Part shown: positions 26,273 through 36,145 of the stretch, piece after piece | Layout of the letters: every line of letters starts with the position of its first letter | How positions within the stretch are numbered: position 1 is the first letter of the stretch | DNA from: a candidate division KSB1 bacterium | GTDB taxonomy: Bacteria > Zhuqueibacterota > Zhuqueibacteria > JANLFK01 > Oleimicrobiaceae | Direction: 5' to 3' | Length of the DNA stretch: 64,000 bases | Assembly: GCA_024655945.1 (NCBI GenBank) | Contig: JANLFK010000004.1 | Coordinates: forward strand, 130,370-194,369 | Notes under the pieces: generated by a model | The model's input: the letters and a program-made list of their open reading frames with translations, nothing else | What the model was told of the DNA's origin: nothing | Database searches by the model: none | Made by a program: the position numbers and the translations under genes

Positions 26273-28630
26273 ATGGGTCAGGCGGGCACGGTGAAGACTT
26301 ACGAACAGCTGCAAGCGGAGTTTGCCCATTGGGAAAAGATAAAGGACATGGTCGATCAGTGCATTGATTTTATGCTCAATCTGCGGCAGAGTGGCCACCC
26401 CGGGGGCTCGCGCTCCAAGGTGCATGCCTTCGTGGTCACCGCGCTGAGTGGCGTCATGCGCTGGGATCCCCGCCATCCGGAGAAGCGCTTTGCCGACCGT
26501 TTCATCCTGGTGGGTGGTCACACCAATCCGCTGGTGTACGCTGCGTTGGCGGTCCTCAATGAGGCCTTGCGGCGCAAGTATGAACGCACCAAAGACAGAC
26601 GCTACCTGATTCCGGATGCCCAAAAGCGGGCGGTCTTTTCCGAAGACCTGCTCACGCTCCGCCGGCGTGGCGGACTACCTGGTCACGCAGAAATGGCCGG
26701 CAAGACGCTCTTTTTCAAGTTCAACACTGGACCCTCTGCGCACGGCTCCCCTGTGGCCGCCGGCCAGGCACTGGCCCTCAAGCTGGCCGGGGCCGAGGAC
26801 GTGCGCGTGTTCGCCATGGAGGGCGACGGCGGCCTCACGCCGGGAGCAGCCCACGAAACGCAAAACAACGCCTACGGTCTGGGGCTCAACAATCTCTTCT
26901 ACCTCATCGACTGGAACGACTTTGGCATCGACGACCATCGCATTAGTTCCATCGTGCATGGTTCTCCGCAGGAGTGGTTTGCAGCCCACGGCTGGCGGGT
27001 GATGGGCACTGAGCAGGGCATGGAGTGGGGCCCTGTGGCCAAGACGATTTGGGACCTTGTGTACGGCGACAACCCGCACAAGCTGCCCAACGCCGCCTGG
27101 TTCAAGACGCGCAAGGGACGTGGTTATGGGATCTTTGACAACAAGTCCCATGGCATGCCGCACACGCCCATGAATAGCCCTGTTTTCTGGGAGTGGCGAA
27201 AAGAGTTCATGGAGCGCTATGCCATTACCTTCGATGGCTACGGCAGCCCGGCGCCGGCCACCGAGGAAGAACGACGGGAGCAGACGCGCCGTAACCTGCG
27301 CCACGTCATGGAGGTGTACGACCAAGATCCCGACCTGGTCGACTATGTGGCCGACAGACTGGTCGAGCTGGGTGATGCCATCCCCGAGGACAAGCCCTCG
27401 CTGCGATTTTCCTTCGAGCAGAACCCGACTGCCGATCCGGTGATCACCGACTACCGCCGCTACCCGGCGGAGCTTTTTGCCAAGCCGGGCGAGAAGCTTC
27501 CCAATCGCGCGGCTCTAGCTAAATTTGGTGCCTGGGTCAACGCCTACGCGCACCAGAAGTACGGCAGACCGCTGTTCATCGCCATGTCCGCTGACCTGGC
27601 CGAGTCGACCAACATCGCGGGTTTTGCCAAAAAGTGGGGCGATTTCCCTGGCTTTGGCGTCTACAACCGCGACACAAACCTGACTGGTGCACTGCTGCCC
27701 CAGGCCATCACGGAATTTGCCAACGCAGGAATCTGCGCCGGACTGGCATGCGTCAACCTCGCCCGCGACCCCTTTGCCGAATTCAACGGCTTTTACGGCG
27801 CCTGCTCGACCTATGGGTCGTTTGTCTACCTCAAGTACGGCCCTCTGCGCCTGCTCAGCCAGCTGGCGCAGGACTGCGACATCAAAATCGGCAAGGTGCT
27901 CTGGGTGGTTGGCCATTCTGGCCCGGAGACGGCTGATGATTCCCGCACCCACTTTGGTATCTTTGCGCCCGGAGTGACGCAGCTCTTCCCAGAGGGGCAA
28001 GTGGTCAACGTCTGTCCTTGGGAGCACAATGAAGTGCCGGTGGTGATAGGAGCAGCTCTTGCCACCGACGCGCACATCATTGCCTTGCACCTCACGCGCC
28101 CGCCCATCGAAATACCGGACCGTGAGGCATTGGGCCTCCCCTCGTTCTTCGAAGCGGCCAAAGGGGCTTACGTCCTTCGCGACTACGTGCCTGGGCAAAA
28201 GGTTGGCGGAACCATCTTCGTCCAGGGGACCAGTACCACTTCCAACATGATCAAGATTCTGCCGGAGCTGGCGCGGGAGAAGCTGAACGTGAAGATTGTC
28301 GCGGCCATCAGTCCTGAGCTCTTCCGCCTGCAACCGGCCTCCTACCGGGAGTCGGTGGTCTCCCCGGCAGAGTGGCTGGACTCCACGGTGATCACCAATG
28401 CGGCGCGGCGGGGCATGTACGACTGGATCGCCCATCGCGTGGCCATCGACTATGCCATGTCCGCCGACTGGGACAATCGCTGGCGCACCGGCGGTACGGT
28501 GGACGAAATCTGCGAAGAGGCGCACATCTCGCCGGAATGGCTGCTCAGAGGCATCGAGCGCTTTGTGCGGGACCGGGAGAAGCGGCTGCGCACCATCCGT
28601 GATGCGGCCGACAAAGCGCTGCAACTTTAG
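26273..28630 (+). CDS. Transketolase-like thiamine-diphosphate enzyme, long form
   Basis: 785 residues, compared with about 660 in ordinary transketolases. Substrate-side RQSGHPGGSRSKVH and the ThDP/Mg motif GDGGLTPGAAHETQNN are present. The pyrimidine domain begins near 415 with AMSADLAESTN, and a C-terminal domain follows. A transketolase or dehydrogenase-E1-like reaction on sugar phosphates or 2-oxoacids is likely. Many positions differ from classical TktA, so exact specificity is uncertain. GAGGAGAG precedes the ATG. The following dehydrogenase and phosphatase genes start within ten bases, so these three form an operon. Confidence 0.82.
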   Translation: MGQAGTVKTYEQLQAEFAHWEKIKDMVDQCIDFMLNLRQSGHPGGSRSKVHAFVVTALSGVMRWDPRHPEKRFADRFILVGGHTNPLVYAALAVLNEALRRKYERTKDRRYLIPDAQKRAVFSEDLLTLRRRGGLPGHAEMAGKTLFFKFNTGPSAHGSPVAAGQALALKLAGAEDVRVFAMEGDGGLTPGAAHETQNNAYGLGLNNLFYLIDWNDFGIDDHRISSIVHGSPQEWFAAHGWRVMGTEQGMEWGPVAKTIWDLVYGDNPHKLPNAAWFKTRKGRGYGIFDNKSHGMPHTPMNSPVFWEWRKEFMERYAITFDGYGSPAPATEEERREQTRRNLRHVMEVYDQDPDLVDYVADRLVELGDAIPEDKPSLRFSFEQNPTADPVITDYRRYPAELFAKPGEKLPNRAALAKFGAWVNAYAHQKYGRPLFIAMSADLAESTNIAGFAKKWGDFPGFGVYNRDTNLTGALLPQAITEFANAGICAGLACVNLARDPFAEFNGFYGACSTYGSFVYLKYGPLRLLSQLAQDCDIKIGKVLWVVGHSGPETADDSRTHFGIFAPGVTQLFPEGQVVNVCPWEHNEVPVVIGAALATDAHIIALHLTRPPIEIPDREALGLPSFFEAAKGAYVLRDYVPGQKVGGTIFVQGTSTTSNMIKILPELAREKLNVKIVAAISPELFRLQPASYRESVVSPAEWLDSTVITNAARRGMYDWIAHRVAIDYAMSADWDNRWRTGGTVDEICEEAHISPEWLLRGIERFVRDREKRLRTIRDAADKALQL

Positions 28631-28639
28631 GGCTATGCC

Positions 28640-29680
28640 ATGAGTTCTCCTCTTGCCCAAACGAAGGTAAGTCGACCGCCCATCAAGTTGGGCATCATCG
28701 GTACCGGGCTGGCCGCGCGCAACCTGCACTGGCCGGTGCTCAAAGAGCTCCCGGACCTGTTTCGGGTGACTGCCGTGTGTAATCGGGGGGAGGAGAAGGC
28801 AGCAGAGTTCGCGCGGCTGGTGGGACTGAGCCGCTACTACCTGGATTATGGCCAGATGCTTGCAGAGGCAGATGTCGAGGCCGTGCTGGTGGCGGTGCCC
28901 ATTGCCCTCAACTATCCGGTCAGCCTGGAGTGCGCCAAGGCAGGCAAGCACGTGATGTGCGAAAAGCCGGTTGCCGTCGACCTCGCCCAGGGACGCAAGA
29001 TGATGCACCTCTCGGCCGAATACGGCGTGGTGGGGCAGATCGCCGAGCAGTTCTACTACCGCGAGGACATCTTGCGTGCCAAGGAGCTGATCGAGGGCGG
29101 CGAGCTCGGCGAAGTCTTCCAGATCCGCATGGACGTCACGGTGAGGATTGACCCAGACTCTGGTTCTGGCGCCACCGGCTGGCGCATTGCGCCGGCCCAC
29201 CGCGGCGGCTTTGTGACCGATGCGGGGGTGCACCACATGGCGCAACTGCGGCTGCTCGCCGGCGAGGTGGCGCGCGTGCACGCCTTTGCCCGACGGCAAA
29301 GCCCGCACTTTGGCGGCGTGGACAACGTGTGCATCAACCTTCTGTTTAGATCCGGAGCCATCGGCCACTATGCGGCGTCGTACACGGCAGCAAGCAGCGA
29401 GCGCTGGTGGGTGAAAACGGTCGTGTTCGGGACCAAAGGCACCCTGGAGATTGGCCATGGCCAGCTCTGGCTGCAGCCGGCAGGCAAGCGCAAGCGGCAG
29501 CACCTGCGCTGGGAAGGGTTCGACGGCGGCTACCGGAACCAGTGGATCGCGTTCTATCGCGCCCTCACTGAAGGCGAAGTGCCCTTAGCCTCGCCTGCGC
29601 AGACCTATCGCGACCTGCAGCTCATTCTGGCGGCTCTGGATGCAGCCGAAAGGGGCCAGGTCGTGTCTTTAGAGGAGTGA
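28640..29680 (+). CDS. Gfo/Idh/MocA-family NAD(P)-dependent oxidoreductase
   Basis: 346 residues. The N-terminal Rossmann fold has GIIGTGLAARN, the family motif CEKPVAVDL is present, and the C-terminal domain contains DAGVHHMAQLRLL with the catalytic-type Asp and His. These enzymes oxidise or reduce sugar or inositol carbons. It starts nine bases after the transketolase stop with only a weak ribosome-binding site, which suggests translational coupling. Together with the transketolase and the HAD phosphatase it points to a sugar or sugar-phosphate pathway. Confidence 0.9.
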   Translation: MSSPLAQTKVSRPPIKLGIIGTGLAARNLHWPVLKELPDLFRVTAVCNRGEEKAAEFARLVGLSRYYLDYGQMLAEADVEAVLVAVPIALNYPVSLECAKAGKHVMCEKPVAVDLAQGRKMMHLSAEYGVVGQIAEQFYYREDILRAKELIEGGELGEVFQIRMDVTVRIDPDSGSGATGWRIAPAHRGGFVTDAGVHHMAQLRLLAGEVARVHAFARRQSPHFGGVDNVCINLLFRSGAIGHYAASYTAASSERWWVKTVVFGTKGTLEIGHGQLWLQPAGKRKRQHLRWEGFDGGYRNQWIAFYRALTEGEVPLASPAQTYRDLQLILAALDAAERGQVVSLEE

Positions 29681-29685
29681 GGAGC

Positions 29686-30402
29686 ATGAAGACACGGCAC
29701 CTCTTGGCGTTGTTCGACATCGACGGCACCCTGCTCCACTCCGGCGGGGCGGGCAAGCGTGCCATGATCGCCGCCTTCCGCGACGTGTTCGGGTGCGAGA
29801 ACGGCTTTGCCGACGTACAGATGGCCGGCCGCACCGATCCGGAGATTGTGCGCGAGGCGTTGGCCAAACAAGGTCTGCCGTGGGATGCAGACCTGGTGGA
29901 GGCCTTCCGCAGGCGCTACCTGGAGCTCATCGGCCCAGAGCTGGCGGTTCCTTCTGCAGCAAAGCGCCTGCTGCCAGGAATTCCGGCAGTGCTGGATGCG
30001 CTGCAAGGGCTCGGCTTTGTGACCCTTGGTCTGCTCACCGGAAACTGGAAGGAAGGCGCCCACGCCAAGCTCGCCCACTGCGGGATTGACGGCTACTTTC
30101 GGCTGGGCGCCTTTGCCGATGATGCCGAAGAGCGCGACCGGCTCTTGCCCTTTGCCTTGGCCCGGATGCGGCAACTGACCGGCATCGCCATTGCGCCTCG
30201 GGATGTGGTGGTTGTTGGCGACACCATCCGCGACATCGAGTGTGCGCGTCCCCACGGGGCGGTGACGGTAGCGGTGGCCACCGGCGGCAACACCATGGCC
30301 GAACTGGCCGAAGCCCACCCGGACTTCCTGCTTGCCGACCTATCTGACTGTGGGGCGGTGGCAAAGATGTTCACGGCGCTGGCTACGTCCCTGGGGCGCT
30401 GA
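29686..30402 (+). CDS. HAD-superfamily phosphatase, phosphoglycolate-phosphatase-like
   Basis: 238 residues. Motif I FDIDGTLLHSGG, motif II LLTGNWKEGA, the Lys region and motif IV VVVGDTIRDIECA are all visible, with a helical cap domain between motifs I and II. It resembles Gph/PGP phosphatases. The ATG was preferred over a GTG nine bases earlier because the GAGGAG sequence fits the ATG better. It is the last gene of the plus-strand operon that begins with the transketolase. Confidence 0.9.
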   Translation: MKTRHLLALFDIDGTLLHSGGAGKRAMIAAFRDVFGCENGFADVQMAGRTDPEIVREALAKQGLPWDADLVEAFRRRYLELIGPELAVPSAAKRLLPGIPAVLDALQGLGFVTLGLLTGNWKEGAHAKLAHCGIDGYFRLGAFADDAEERDRLLPFALARMRQLTGIAIAPRDVVVVGDTIRDIECARPHGAVTVAVATGGNTMAELAEAHPDFLLADLSDCGAVAKMFTALATSLGR

Positions 30403-30427
30403 GTCAGTGCCGAGCCGCTGTTCCTTC

Positions 30428-30450
30428 CAGGGCCAAAGAAACCTGCCCTG
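30428..30450. terminator. Short GC hairpin between convergent genes
   Basis: CAGGGC-N11-GCCCTG lies between the phosphatase stop (30402) and the convergent secreted-protein stop (30451). There is no T-run on either side, so intrinsic termination is only possible, not clear. Confidence 0.25.
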
Positions 30451-33277
30451 TCAGCGAATCAATATCATCTTCCGCGTCAGCGTGCCGTGAGTTCCGGCCA
30501 CCAGGCGGTAAAGGTACACGCCGGAGTGAAGCGGGTACCCGGCCTCGTCTTTCCCGTCAAGGTGGAACTGGTAGGTACCTGGCTCCAAGCTACCCGCGAA
30601 CGCGGTTCGCACCATTTCCCCTCGGGCGTTGTACAGCCTGAGACTCACCTGGGTCTTGGCAGGAATAGCCACAGGAATAGTCGTGGTCGCGTTGAAGGGG
30701 TTCGGGAAATTGCTGCCAAGGTACAGCGCCGTGGGGACCGGTGAGGTCAGTTCCCCCTCTATGGCCCCCTGCTGCCCCACCAAAATCGTGAACTTTGATG
30801 TTTGCGCGGTGGGGGTGAAGGAGTAGCCAGGCCTCTGGCGGAGGTCTACGCGAAAACCGAAGCGCTCGTCCACGAGCCAAATTGCGAGATCGCTTGGGAC
30901 CTGCTCAAGGCCGAGGAAGGTGAGCTCTGAGGATTGGTGCACCGGTGTTGCCACCTCAAGCTGCCATTTCTCGAGGCTCTCCACAGGGGGACGAATGTCG
31001 GATGCGGAAATCGGGTACTGCTCATCCCACTCCGGGTGGCGGAAGCACAGCAAAGGCACAGGGCCAATGGCGCGCGGCTTGCGAAAGTCCAATGCGTCCA
31101 ACCCGCTACTGGCCTGGTCAGAGACTCCGAACCACGCGGCGCTGTCGGTGCAGGCGCCTGTGGTGAGCACCACCTGGACCTGCCAACCGCCGGCGCCTGA
31201 CTCCTGGGTGACCGCGGATCTGGGGAGCGCACCAGGGTAGGGAACTTTGAGGAGCGTCAACTGGGCAGCGGTGTTGTCAAAGTAGTACCCTTCATAAGGA
31301 GAGAACTGTGACGTTATGGTGAAGGTGCCATTGAACGCCCAGATGGGTTGGCTGACGGCGTTGGCCGCCTGAACCGCGGACCAGGCAATGGACTGGGTGA
31401 ACGGGTTGGTGATGAGGTTCCAGCCAGCGTGCAAGGGGACTTCGGCCTGGTTCGAGGCGTTCAGGGGGGGCGAGGCGACGGTGGTATTCACCGTCCAGGG
31501 GCCTTTGTGGATCAGCCAAAAGGCCCTGCCCACCGAGAAGATGAACACATCGCTGCCATCAAAGGGTACGAAATAGTCGCTGGCGGCGCCGTTATCCCAG
31601 TAGGCTTGCCAGTCCTTTTCCTGCACGCCTGGCATCAGGGTGCTTAGTTTGGCATTGCTTGCCCCTGGAAGCCCGAGGATACGGTAATCGGTAGGCTGAT
31701 AGTCCGACCCGCGGGCATGAGAGGGAAAGTTGACGGCGTGCCCGAGTGTGAAGCTGGAGGGGTAGAGGAAGGACGTTCTAAAGCTTTCATCCTCCCCATA
31801 GGTGGTCCCCAAGCTGTCGGTCGCCACCACCCGATAGTGATAGGTGGTATTTGGCGAAAGCCCGGATAGTTGGGCGGACACGGATGTGGAACTGGTGCCG
31901 CTCACCGAGCTGGGCGGTGCAGCGATCTCACTGCCATAGCTGGTGCTGGTGCCGTATTGAAACTTGACCGTGGTGCTGAGCCCATTGGGGTTGACCGTGC
32001 CGTTGAACTTGGCCGAGTTGGCCGTGACATTGCTCGCCGCCGCCGTTGTTGCCGTGGGCGAGGCAACAATGGTGAATTTCCATGAGGTGGAGCTACTCCC
32101 ATAGGCCCGACCATCCCAGGCGCTCACTCGCCACCAATAGTCTCCGATCCCCAGCGCCGCGGGCACGGTAAACGTGCAGGTTCCCGTGCCCGAGGGCAAC
32201 GGCGGTGTCGGACTGAAGCCGCTGGTGTTGTTTTTGCTCTCGAACGAGCTGCCGGTAATGGGGCTGGTGAAACCGCTGGTGCGGGAGATTTCCACTCTAA
32301 AGTGCAGCACATCGTTATGGGCGTCGGCTGGAACCGTGAAGGTGAGTGCCGGTGGGTTCGTGGTGAGGGTACTGTTATTCTGCGGGGAGCTCAAGCCGGG
32401 CGCTGCCGGCACAAAGTCATCTACCCGGGCAAAGATATCCCACCCCTGGCCTTCGATGCGGTCATCCTGCCGGGTGGTATAGATATGACCGTTCACCAAT
32501 TTGACATCGGGATCACGTTGGAGTTTCGTACCCGTATCGTTGTTCACCCGATAGTTTGCGCCGATTTTCTGTCCCTGGCTATCGAAAAGCTGAGCATAAA
32601 TGTCGGCATCCCCATTCCGCTCATCCATCCACACCACCACAACATGGCCGCTGCCGTCGGCAGCAATGGCGGGATACCGTTGCTCACTGCTGCCGCCCTC
32701 ATCATTGACCCGAAAATTCGCCCCCTGCGTGGCGCCGCTGCTATTGTAGCGCTGGGTATAAACGTCATCATTTCCATTCCGCTCATCCTGCCACACCACC
32801 ACAAAATTGCCGTTAGCGTCAACGGCGATGGCGGGTTCATATTGCACACATCCCCCAACATTTTCATTGACCTGAAAATCTTCCAGCACCTGGGCAATGA
32901 CCGCCTGTTGCGCCGCAGTGAGCGGCTGGTCATTGGCGGTGCTAATGGGAAGGGATGGTCGTGGTAACTTCCCCAACTGCCGGCGGTCATACCGGTCCCC
33001 CAGGGTCATTCGCTGCAATAACCGGCGCAGCATGTCGTCAGGGATGCGCCGCTGCAGCAAGCGGGAGAGGCGCGTCACCTCCACCGGCGAGAGGGCATCA
33101 AAGCCGGATTCCGCCAGAATCTGCCGCACCCGTCGCTCGGCGTCCGGGGCATTCGGCGGCAACTGCCGGAGCTGCGCTACCGCTTTCTCTATTTCGCCCC
33201 TCGCTGAGACCCTGCTGCGAAAAAGCCAGTGCCGGAACGAGAAGCATGATGAAACCAACGATGAGTTTCGATTTCAT
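30451..33277 (-). CDS. Large secreted repeat protein with T9SS-like C-terminal sorting domain; apparent frameshift after signal peptide
   Basis: The frame open from 33258 encodes 935 residues. It has two propeller-like repeats (VVVWQDERNGNDDVYTQ and VVVWMDERNGDADIYAQ), Ig/FN3-like domains (LSPNTTYHYRVVATDS), and a C-terminal FlgD/Por-sorting-like domain (NFPNPFNATTTIPV, SGVYLYRL, TRKMILIR). The good start is at 33277, nine bases after GGAGG, and encodes signal peptide MKSKLIVGFIMLLVPALAFS in another frame. Reading three instead of four C residues at 33197-33200 would join the frames (GLSEG then EIEKAVAQL). So the gene is broken, or the base is a sequence error. Part of the gene (about 32400-32950) looks less GC-rich than its neighbours. 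Confidence 0.78.
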
Positions 33278-33492
33278 GGTAAGGTTCCTCCGTTCTTAAG
33301 ATCCAGTATGTCTTTTCCAAAGTAACGTGGTAGTAAGTATGTCCTTGCCAGGTTCCGCCGACTGGCAGAGACGACTAATGCCGTCAATGGGCGTGCCTGC
33401 TTTCGCTCAATCCAGAGATTCTTCGTCCGCCGAGAGGCAGAGGGAGAGCGAAGAACCCCCTGACTTATCGAAGATATGTGCGTTTCTCGAAA

Positions 33493-33524
33493 GGGTTCTT
33501 CGTCGCTTCGCTCCTCAGAATGAC
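33493..33524 (-). repeat. Dispersed-repeat-like element GTCATTCTGAG...GAAGAACCC
   Basis: On the minus strand this reads GTCATTCTGAGGAGCGAAGC and continues GACGAAGAACCC. It closely resembles a short intergenic repeat I have seen in many bacterial genomes, which yields spurious SEERSDEE-type peptides. A partial inverted partner, CGAAGAACCC, occurs near 33448. No second full copy was noticed in this window. Confidence 0.55.
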
Positions 33525-33598
33525 AGCCTCTCCCCATTCACGCGCTTAGCTTGATGCCAAGGGCTAAGACGCGGGTCGCAATCACATTCCCACAGCTG

Positions 33599-33658
33599 TC
33601 ATGCGGTGAAGAGCACCGCCAGTTTTGAAAAACCAAAAACCCGCCTAGGACCGCATGA
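33599..33658. other. Overlapping alternative hairpins between two minus-strand genes
   Basis: TCATGCGGT (33599-33607) can pair with ACCGCATGA (33650-33658). The overlapping GCGGTG (33603-33608) can instead pair with CACCGC (33614-33619) across AAGAG. The intervening minus strand has T-rich runs. It may be a terminator of the damaged PEGA gene or an attenuator-like leader. The rest of 33278-33681 holds only the dispersed-repeat-like element. Confidence 0.35.
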
Positions 33659-33681
33659 AGGAGTCTGTTGTCGCTCACCCA

Positions 33682-35135
33682 TTACGGTCTGCCCGGTGGC
33701 CGGGGAAACCCCGTATCCTTTTCTTCGTGGTCTCGTTGCCATAGGACATAGGTGACCGCGCCGCCGGCGGCCACGGCGGCGGCGCCGCCCAGCCAGAGCC
33801 GGGTCTTCTTCTTACCCCTCAGTTCAGCAGTGACGTGCATGTCGGTGACTAAGGTGAACATACGCCGCCAGGGGCGGTGCTTGTCCATGGTCAGCTCCAA
33901 CTGGAGTTCCGTTCCCGCCGGTGCCTGAAAGCGGAACGGTGTCTGACCTGCGACCTGACCGTTGATAAAGAGTTTAGCGCCGGGCGGGTAGACTCTATCT
34001 CCAGCAAACAGAGCCTGGTCAGCGTGTAGTCGCGCTCGGCTACTCTTCCCATCTCGACGGCCACCTTGTCCTCAATTGGCACGTATCCGTGGGCTTCGAT
34101 GTGCAGGACATGCTCACCTGCGGCCACTTGCTCTTGTCGCACCGGGGATATGCCGATCCCCTGGCCGTCCAAGTATACCTTCGCCCCGGCAGGCGTAGTG
34201 GTGATGCTTAGCGTGCCCCCGGCGAGGGCCAACTTGGCGGAAATGGTGGTGTCGCCCGAGAGCACAACTTCCTCTGTCCAGTCAACATGCTCATCTTTGG
34301 TGATTCGTATGGCTAATCGGGTGCCCGCCACATACTCCTGCGCCCAAGGACTTTTTCCCACCGGACGGCCATTTATGAACAGCGATGCGTCCGCCGGGAT
34401 GGACAAGATACGCACCGTTGCCAGTTTTTCTAGCCGGATGCTGCATTCGCTGACTTCTCCGTTGCGCACAGTGACGTGCTCCTCGGCAGGTGCCTACTCC
34501 CTTACCGAAACCCTGACGACATGCTCGCCGGGCGTTAGGGTATCGATCTGAACAGGAGATTCCCCTACCGGATTTCCGTCCAGGAAGACCTCTGCCGGCA
34601 CGGGCAGGGTCAGCACCTTGAGTGTCCCTACCTCGGGGAGCACGGGACGATGTTTCTCCATGAAATCGGCCAGCTGATCAGCGATGGGGCGCATCAGATC
34701 CAGCAGGCCTTCGATCTCGCCGCGATAGTCCTCGGAGATGGAATTGACGATGCTCGCACTCTCGACGTCGATTACGTTGATGTCGATGGTGTACACGCGA
34801 CCGATCCTGCCCACGGAACCGCTGATCATGAACTCTGCGTTGAGAATTCTGCCGACCTGCACGGCACACTCGGTGGTGGTACAGCCGGTTTGCTGGAAGC
34901 CGGCTTCGCGCAAGAGGTCCTCCATCTTGCCACGCTCCACTACACTGAGCCGGCGAGTGCGCACGAGCATGGAACGGAGACGGTCGGTGAGGGTTCCTGC
35001 TTCGGCACGCGAGACCGCCATGCGGGTGTCCAATTCCAGGACGGCGGCAGTTCGCAGGCGCGCGGTTTGGGAGTAAAGCGACGGAGCCAGTAGGGCAGCA
35101 GCGAGAACGGCAGCGCACAGGAGCGATTTCTTCAT
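33682..35135 (-). pseudogene. CsgG/TolB-like plus PEGA-repeat envelope protein, interrupted
   Basis: Start ATG at 35135 after GGGAGGG. A signal peptide (MKKSLLCAAVLAAALLAPS) leads to a CsgG/TolB-N-like domain (RLSVVERGKMEDLLREAGF, GRILNAEFMISGSV). Four PEGA repeats follow (AEVFLDGNPVGESP, ASLFINGRPVGKSP, AKVYLDGQGIGISP, AKLFINGQVAGQTP), then a membrane helix near the end. An in-frame TAG (34494-34496) stands where Tyr is expected in repeat 1 (SVRE-stop-APAEEH), and the same frame continues beyond it. A one-base deletion at the G run 33986-33988 shifts the fourth repeat into another frame. Two lesions in otherwise conserved sequence suggest a recent pseudogene, or errors. Confidence 0.82.
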
Positions 35136-35594
35136 GGTGTCCCTCCCTCGGGAAAGGTATGCCTTCTGTTTGAGCAATATGGCAACCTTTCCGCAAAATG
35201 CGACAACTTTTTCGGGCGAGGCACGGCCGCGCAGGAGCATTCGGTTACTGCTGGGGTGCACGGCTGGAGGGAGCTGGCGAGGCAACAAGGGGGTCTTGCT
35301 GCTCCACTCACACTCTTCCTGTTGGCCGCGCCATCCCTTGCAAGTTGGCCAACCAAGGCACTGACAAAGGCTCTCGGGATTTGAGCGCACGCCGGCGCCG
35401 AGCTCAGCTACCAAAGATGCGGGCAGTTCTTTTTCGCGCGGGCCGCAGGGCTCGTCGAGGCGGAGAATTTCGGCGACCTCTGCGCTGTGCGCCGCGAGGG
35501 ACCGATTTGGTCGGCGACGCCAAAGCGTCTCGGCAGAGGTCGTCTCAGGAATTGCACGGAGGCTCATTTTTCTCCCCTTGCCAGCAAATTTCGC
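35136..35594. other. Intergenic region between divergent PEGA pseudogene and nikR
   Basis: About 460 bases with no ORF I can support on either strand. Apart from the nikR promoter and operator at its right border, and a ribosome-binding site for the pseudogene at its left, I see no recognisable element. Confidence 0.5.
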
Positions 35595-35640
35595 TTGCTT
35601 TTCTGACATCGCCGTGGTATCTTTGGCAAAAACGTAGCAC
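35595..35640 (+). promoter_or_regulatory. nikR promoter with NikR-operator-like dyad
   Basis: TTGCTT (35595-35600), 17 bases, then TATCTT (35618-35623) makes a plausible sigma70 promoter. A dyad GTGGTAT-N13-GTAGCAC (35614-35640) overlaps the -10 region. From memory, NikR sites in some Deltaproteobacteria read GTGTTAC-N13/14-GTAACAC; the halves here match 5/7 and 6/7. The position suggests autorepression by nickel-loaded NikR. Confidence 0.5.
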
Positions 35641-35658
35641 GAGGGAGGACTGGCGCAC

Positions 35659-36072
35659 ATGCTCACGAGATTCGGCATTTCGCTGGACAGCGAGCTTCTG
35701 GCCCGCTTCGACAAGATGATCGCGGAGATGGGCTACGACAACCGCTCTGAAGCCATCCGTGACCTCATCCGCGACGCGCTAGTGCAGCGCGAGTGGCAAG
35801 AGGAGAGAGGCGACCGCGTCGGGACGATTACCCTCATCTACGACCACCACTCAGGTGAGCTGCCCGAGCGGCTGACTGAGTTGCAACACGACCACGCCGA
35901 GCAGATCATCTCCACGATGCACGTGCACCTGGACCACGACAACTGCTTGGAGGTGCTGGCGGTGCGCGGCGAGGCGCGCGCTATCCGTGCCATAGCCGAC
36001 CAGCTCATCGGGACCAAAGGGGTAAAGCACGGCAAGCTCGTGGCCACTACCACCGGTCGCGAGCTGAGGTGA
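35659..36072 (+). CDS. nikR: Nickel-responsive transcriptional regulator NikR
   Basis: 137 residues. An N-terminal ribbon-helix-helix ([32 protein letters not shown]) is followed by an ACT-like metal-binding domain. The four high-affinity nickel ligands of E. coli NikR (His76, His87, His89, Cys95) are all conserved at a +1 offset as His77, His88, His90 and Cys96 (HVHLDHDNC). GAGGGAGG precedes the ATG. It represses Ni-uptake genes when nickel is plentiful. The next gene, a TonB-dependent receptor with a matching operator-like site, is the likely target. Confidence 0.96.
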   Translation: MLTRFGISLDSELLARFDKMIAEMGYDNRSEAIRDLIRDALVQREWQEERGDRVGTITLIYDHHSGELPERLTELQHDHAEQIISTMHVHLDHDNCLEVLAVRGEARAIRAIADQLIGTKGVKHGKLVATTTGRELR

Positions 36073-36088
36073 GTTTTTTGCTGCCGAG

Positions 36089-36115
36089 GTAGCACGAAGA
36101 GAATACTTGTAACAC
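36089..36115 (+). promoter_or_regulatory. Candidate NikR site before the TonB receptor gene
   Basis: GTAGCAC-N13-GTAACAC. The right half is identical to the NikR half-site I recall from Deltaproteobacteria (GTAACAC). The left half is identical to the GTAGCAC in the nikR promoter but in direct rather than inverted orientation. Spacing equals that of the nikR site. It lies 30 bases before the receptor ATG. Confidence 0.4.
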
Positions 36116-36145
36116 AGGTCGCTGAACGGTCAGTAGGAGGTAGAG

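Noticed and set aside
27515-29503. A 662-residue minus-strand open frame opposite transketolase and the oxidoreductase
   Set aside because: Shadow of GC-rich plus-strand genes with clear families; composition is His/Arg/Gly-rich, no domain is recognisable, and no ribosome-binding site is seen.
33274-33537. Minus-strand 87-residue frame containing CHSEERSDEE
   Set aside because: This is the known spurious translation of the dispersed-repeat-like element at 33493-33524, not a gene.
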